From Pezicula radicicola (lineage: Eukaryota > Ascomycota > Leotiomycetes > Helotiales > Dermateaceae), in contig PDUO01000024.1 in NCBI GenBank assembly GCA_003008705.1, positions 375,120-439,119 on the forward strand: DNA of 64,000 nt, in the 5' to 3' direction. The position numbers were made by a program, and so were the translations under genes. The number at the start of each line of letters is the position of its first letter. Position 1 is the stretch's first letter. The notes under the pieces are model-generated. The model was not told where the DNA came from. It did not search any database and saw nothing but the letters and a program-made list of their open reading frames with translations. Below, one piece after another: positions 59,733-64,000 of the stretch.

Positions 59733-61189
59733 TTAAAAAACCCCCTTCCCCTTATTAACGTCATCAGCAATCTCCAAACAATCCTCCACAACCCCCCAAA
59801 ACCTGCCTACGTCAAGCCCCCTAGGAATCTTAACACCTTCTTCCCCCTCCCCAAGTAACCTAACAACAGTCTGACCCGTCTTCGCAATACCATTCTGAGC
59901 ATCCTCATGCGAACCTTCCGTTACAATCTTAACTTCATATCTCTCTCTCTTCCCCTTCCCTTCCCCACCACTACCCGGACCACCAACAAAATCATAAAAC
60001 GGTATCTCGGCACCAGCAATCCCATCTAGAATAACCGCAACAGCCAATGGATCATGTAAAGGAGGACCTTCTACAATCCCAAAAACATCCGCATAAGTCT
60101 TCGCAAAGAAAGTCAATAACTCAACCAACATAATCCTCAAAGTACTCTTCCCCTTAACCCCATCAACAACCACCTCATCACCACCACCCCTCCCAAACAA
60201 CAAATGACTCAAAACCTCCTTCCTCGCCAAAACCAAATGCGTAACATCCAAGGGAATCAAAACCGTCTTCTTATTCAAGATCTGATTTTCAAAAATAGAA
60301 GAAGCTGCTTCGGGATCAACCAAGATATTAAACTCTGCCCAATAACTCCAATTTCCAATTCGCTTTTTGTCGTCTACTTTTCCCATTGGTGCATTTGTAA
60401 ATCCGTCTCCGATCGCTCCTCCCATGATGCTTAATCCTTTTATATGGGATGCCAGTTGTGGATATTTGGTGAATAATTGAGCGACGTTGGTTAAACTTCC
60501 AGTTGCTACAAGCCATGCTGATCCGGCGGAAGTGGACAGGAGAGATTTGGCTATGGCGTCGATTGCTGGTATGTCTTCTATGGGGTTTGTATGAGGTGTA
60601 GGTAAGAGGAGTGTTCCTTCGATTCCAGATTCTCCGTGGATTGCTGGGGCGTGAACTGCTGGTCTGATAAGTCCTTCTGATGCGCCGCGGTAGACCGGGA
60701 TTGAGGGTCGTCCCATTGCTGTTAGTAAGGAGGCGGCATTTTGGGTTGTGTTTATTACGGAGGAGTTGCCATGGACCGTGCTGATTCCTAGGAGGTTTAT
60801 GTTCGGGTGGTGGGCACTGAGGAGGATGGCAAAGGCGTCCTATTGTATTTGTTAGTGGTTTGATTCTGAAATTTCCGTCTTGACGACCAGTGTAGAGAGA
60901 AGAAAGATAAGAGTAATATTGAATGAGTGTTCTCATCACGTGATATAAATTATGGTGAATATGTTTGAAAGGTCTGTTTAAGTTGCTGAACTTTGCTGAA
61001 GTTGAAAGCTATGATGGCTCCAGCCATAGTCGCGATACTCAACTTCAAGCCGCATTTTCCGCTATAAGAAAAGAACTTACATCGTGTCCTACAAACCATT
61101 AGATCTAGAAGTTATTGGAGACGATGATTTTGCTACTCACCTGGATCACAATCCAACCAAACATCGATCTTTTCCGTTGCTGAACCCAT
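59733..61189 (-). CDS. Inosine-uridine preferring nucleoside hydrolase
   Basis: Three exons, 61189-61141, 61088-61081 and 60839-59733, sum to 1164 nt and 387 residues. The middle exon is only 8 nt (GACACGAT). Joined, they produce DCDPGHDDAFAILLSAHHP, the calcium- and ribose-binding DxDxGxDD signature, which would be lost without it. Further motifs are GRPSIPVYRGA, HGESGIEG, MGGA, FNILVDPEAA and HDPLAVA, in family order. The enzyme splits nucleosides into base and ribose in the cytosol for purine and pyrimidine salvage, like yeast Urh1. A Gly/Lys-rich loop (GGPGSGGEGKGKRERY) near the C-terminus is longer than usual. The second intron is long (241 nt) and ends at a cactaac..acaatag acceptor. 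Confidence 0.94.
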
Positions 61190-62235
61190 ATTGGGATGAA
61201 TTGTCCGTTGTTATGTTGATCAATGTCGAGTTTGGAAGATAGATAACAGGAGAGGAGTCCCGACAGGTGAATAATGGTCGAGAGTGGGATAGCGTATATT
61301 TTAGCGAATAAACACGTGAGAACTCCTATCTCGGTTAGACTTCGGCATCCTTCTTTCTTCCTTCTATCTTTCCTTTCTTGTTCGTCTCACTTTCACTTAG
61401 AATATCAAAGACTACATTATGCACTTCTGAGGAATTTGTACTTGATGTAGCAGATAGAATCCCCTTCTTCATTCTAGATTCGCGAGGATTCTGGTCGCTT
61501 AACTTCATTTCGATTTAGATAAGCGACTAGGTTGAAACTAAGACTTGTTCAAAGAGAGTGATTTGTATTGTCTCACTCACCACTGCAGAAATTACAAGTT
61601 GGGGTTGGGGTTATGAGTAAATAAATTGGTTAGGGTGACTCTCGTGCTATGGGTGATTCGTTTAACTCAGTAACTCGCGACTTACTTGACATAAACACTT
61701 CCCTCTACTAAAGTAGGTAACCTACAGACAACTAGATTCAAGTACTTTGATTAAGATAAACGACCATTCATATCCATCTCTACGATAGTTGCTGCTTTCC
61801 CGTAATATTTATGTCCTTAAACGAGTAGTATTAATACTAACATAATTTCAATCACTATAATCTTTGGAAAGCTACAAGGAACACGGTACTAGTAAAAGTA
61901 ACATTTTATAATTCCTAGAACAACTTCCGTAAGAGTCTTCGGCCACTCAAGCTATCTCAATAATTCAGAAGATTTGGGTTACTCACATAAATCAAGTCAC
62001 TTAGGTCGTTCGAGTACATCAACAGAACTCAGAGCGTTTTGCAATTTCATTTTTCAGAAGTATTTTCTTAGATGACAGGTGCTGTTATGTATGATTAGAT
62101 CAAGTCGATTAAGTTACTTGAGATAAGTCGGGTTACTCAAATCAAGTGAGTTACCCAAATAAGTCGGTCGCTAAATACAACAATGTGGTATTGTTAAATC
62201 TCAAGAGATACTCTGGTTTCTATAAAATCAATTTT
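61190..62235. repeat. AT-rich spacer with degenerate GTTACTC/AAATCAAGT repeats
   Basis: About 1.05 kb with no gene. From about 61970 to 62175 a word family repeats imperfectly: GGGTTACTCACATAAATCAA, GTTACTCAAATCAAGTGAG and GTTACCCAAATAAGTCGG. Related words occur at about 61665-61690. The region is otherwise AT-rich. It should hold the promoter of the nucleoside hydrolase and the 3' end of POL5. Confidence 0.5.
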
Positions 62236-64000
62236 CTAATTTGTACTGATATTAGAAGCTTGACTTTGAACCCAATTATTCCATTCATCCATGAAAGAAG
62301 GCTGCATATAAGCTCTACCCGCCTCGATTTCACTCTGGGACTCAACATATACCTTTGAAATCTTCTTGAAATTCTTCTTATCCGCCCGAAGTAAGCTTGA
62401 CGCAATTAGCAGACTAGCAGTGCTGGCAGCCTTTGCTAGAGCGTGAGACGTGGATTTGGTTGCTTCAGTGTGGATTGATTTCATCAGCTTAATTTGCTCC
62501 TTGACGCTAACATCATCTTGCGACTTTCCCTTTCGTGCCTTTTTAGCTGCCTTTGCGAACAACGATATTATTTTTGAAGCTTTCTGTGTCAGTTCTGGGG
62601 TGTTGGTAGAACGTATGAGATTCAGCAAGGGAAGTAAGAGTTCGCAAGCGAGAGGATTTGTGGGCTGTTTTTTGACGTAGATCTCCAGCAAGTCTAGAAC
62701 CCGTGACTTGAAGTTCACCATAGTCTCCTTTGCATCTTTCTTCTCTTTTTTCTTGCTAGGCTCCTTCTTCCGTTGTGAAAAGATCTCGACGAGTTTTGAG
62801 TCGAGAGCCATCATCTCGGAATCACTCATGTCAGCATCACTCTCAGATTCTCCATCTTCCCCGCCTTCTGGGTTAAGTTTGCGAGTCCCAAGTGCCTTTG
62901 CGAGAGCCTCGTCTAGCTTCTTGTTTTCTTCGTCATCCTCGTCGTCATCCTCGTCGCCATCATCATCGGCCTGGTCCAAATCTTCGCCATTGATAATTTC
63001 GACGTCCGAATCCAGTTCATCGTCATGTACTTCGCTGTTGGCTCCGTTTCCATCAATGACTTCTACATCCGAATCCAATTCTTCCTCATTGCCATCCACG
63101 TCCATTTCATCTTCATTTTCTGGTTCTTGATCGAAAAGTTCTTGTTGTCCTTTTAGACTCTCACTGGATCCGAGCACGTCCGTCATTAAAGTCAAACAGC
63201 CCTCTGTCATCTCATCCACGAATGCTGTGAATACCAGGTTACTGACCTTCCGAAGAAGGACAGAGGGTTTGGAGATAAACGAAAGTAGCAATTCCACCAG
63301 GACCTCCGAAGTTTCAGACTTTGAAGTGTCTGTCGCTTTTCTCCCCACAAGCCCATTGTAGCATAGTTTCAATTCGTCCAGGACCGATACAGCTTCCGGA
63401 TCACCATTGTAAAGTTGGAAGAGGACAAGAGCGTAAAGGATAGAAAGCGCCTGTAAACGTGCCGTTATATTTCGATTTTCTGTTTTCTGGGCCGAGATAT
63501 TGTTCAGGATTTTCATCATTGTGATTGTTGCTTTATTCTTCGCTTTGCTGACTTGCCCATCCATCTGCACAACATTCCAACCATCGTCTTCATTGAACCC
63601 GTTATCCTCGACAGTAGCGTGACGAGGATGGGAGCGAAACTCGGAGACTAAGTCGGCAGGAAGAGCGTTTTGTTCACGACAGGTGATTTCAACAAGTAAA
63701 TCGCAAGGATAGTGATATCCGTTGAGGTCAGTGAGTAAAGGAGTGAAGGCAGACATAAGTCGATCTCGGAACAAGTTTCGAGTCTTCTCTGTGACGGGTG
63801 GCTGAAATGTCTTATTTTCGCGAGCAATTTTAGTACCATAAGCAAAGTCTGCAAGTGTTGGCAACACATGTGTTTTGACCCAGGTGTTGTTTTCAAGAGG
63901 GGTCGCTCTATCGGATCGGCGGATGAGACTCAGCAGACTGTGTAAATAGTCACCAAACGTTTGACGACGCGACTCGGCTTCCTGAACAGCTTCAGAACCC
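62236..64000 (-). CDS. POL5: POL5 / MYBBP1A-like nucleolar protein, C-terminal part
   Basis: The frame is open from the window edge to a stop at 62236, giving 587 codons of the C-terminal part. It is helical at first (RRQTFGDYLHSLLSLIRRSD, VLPTLADFAYGTK), then has the hallmark acidic block (DDDGDEDDDEDDEENKKLDE) followed by ALGTRKLNPEGGEDGESESD and MALDSKLVEIFSQRKKE, as in the DNA polymerase phi family. A Lys-rich stretch (KKEPSKKKEKKDAKE) and a second helical part close it. Despite the name the protein is not a working polymerase; it is nucleolar and needed for rRNA synthesis and 60S maturation. The start lies outside the window. No intron is needed in this part. Confidence 0.92.
   Translation of the reverse strand, partial: GSEAVQEAESRRQTFGDYLHSLLSLIRRSDRATPLENNTWVKTHVLPTLADFAYGTKIARENKTFQPPVTEKTRNLFRDRLMSAFTPLLTDLNGYHYPCDLLVEITCREQNALPADLVSEFRSHPRHATVEDNGFNEDDGWNVVQMDGQVSKAKNKATITMMKILNNISAQKTENRNITARLQALSILYALVLFQLYNGDPEAVSVLDELKLCYNGLVGRKATDTSKSETSEVLVELLLSFISKPSVLLRKVSNLVFTAFVDEMTEGCLTLMTDVLGSSESLKGQQELFDQEPENEDEMDVDGNEEELDSDVEVIDGNGANSEVHDDELDSDVEIINGEDLDQADDDGDEDDDEDDEENKKLDEALAKALGTRKLNPEGGEDGESESDADMSDSEMMALDSKLVEIFSQRKKEPSKKKEKKDAKETMVNFKSRVLDLLEIYVKKQPTNPLACELLLPLLNLIRSTNTPELTQKASKIISLFAKAAKKARKGKSQDDVSVKEQIKLMKSIHTEATKSTSHALAKAASTASLLIASSLLRADKKNFKKISKVYVESQSEIEAGRAYMQPSFMDEWNNWVQSQASNISTN

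Noticed and set aside
59471..59736. Plus-strand frame downstream of RED/IK
   Set aside because: The in-frame start is TTG, the ATG at 59471 reads into a stop after 13 codons, and the translation overlaps the nucleoside hydrolase 3' end without any domain.
1..64000. tRNA, rRNA, CRISPR arrays or bacterial-type operons
   Set aside because: No cloverleaf with a GGTTCGAnTCC-type arm, no rRNA signature and no regularly spaced direct repeats were seen by eye; a tRNAscan-SE and Rfam search would be decisive.

Overview
This window reads as nuclear DNA of a filamentous ascomycete (Pezizomycotina). Single-copy fungal housekeeping proteins are split by short introns (about 50-140 nt) with GT..AG ends and CTAAC-like branch sites. 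There are Zn2Cys6 regulators, tannase and GH71 enzymes, a DUF7908-type mucin, and AT-rich, transition-mutated patches of the kind left by repeat-induced point mutation. A leotiomycete (Helotiales) would fit, but that assignment is inference. Gene density is moderate and each gene has its own promoter. I saw no operon, CRISPR array, rRNA or tRNA.

Layout. 1-808 (-): decayed MFS transporter. 1475-2761 (+): FAD monooxygenase. 3178-6982 (-): BUB1/Mad3-type checkpoint kinase. 7594-8108 (-): small membrane protein with a frame problem at its start. 8652-10424 (-): secreted tannase/feruloyl esterase. 10.4-13.9 kb: a gene-poor, partly AT-rich stretch with an HExxH metalloprotease gene. 13960-14734 (-): unknown protein. 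15436-20210 (+): large SNF2 ATPase. 20998-23190 (+): four-exon gene of unknown function. 24559-28980 (+): modular GH71 alpha-1,3-glucanase. 29641-31064 (-): type II NADH dehydrogenase/AIF-like. 32039-32280 (+): possible 55-aa gene. 33080-34851 (-) and 35104-43185 (+): DRN1/CWF19L1 and UTP20, head to head. 43799-44143 (+): broken GH27-like fragment. 44263-46062 (-): Zn2Cys6 regulator. 47039-47429 (+): 85-aa Gly-rich protein. 48468-54777 (-): 1970-aa secreted mucin/flocculin-like protein in seven exons. 57411-57668: MITE-like element. 57749-59431 (+): RED/IK spliceosomal protein. 59733-61189 (-): nucleoside hydrolase with an 8-nt micro-exon. 62236-64000 (-): C-terminal part of POL5, running off the window.

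How the genes relate. Much of the conserved content serves RNA and ribosome metabolism: UTP20 (small-subunit processome), POL5 (rDNA and 60S biogenesis), DRN1 (lariat debranching cofactor) and RED/IK (spliceosome). BUB1 guards mitosis and the SNF2 ATPase acts on chromatin. The accessory layer is secreted or wall-facing: tannase, GH71 with Cys-rich modules, the giant mucin, the metalloprotease and the dead GH27 fragment. These suit an organism that remodels its wall and digests plant matter.

Exon models were assembled by hand from reading frame and splice signals. For most multi-exon genes the summed exon length is an exact multiple of three and the junction residues match the family. No similarity search was run, so family names rest on recognised motifs.
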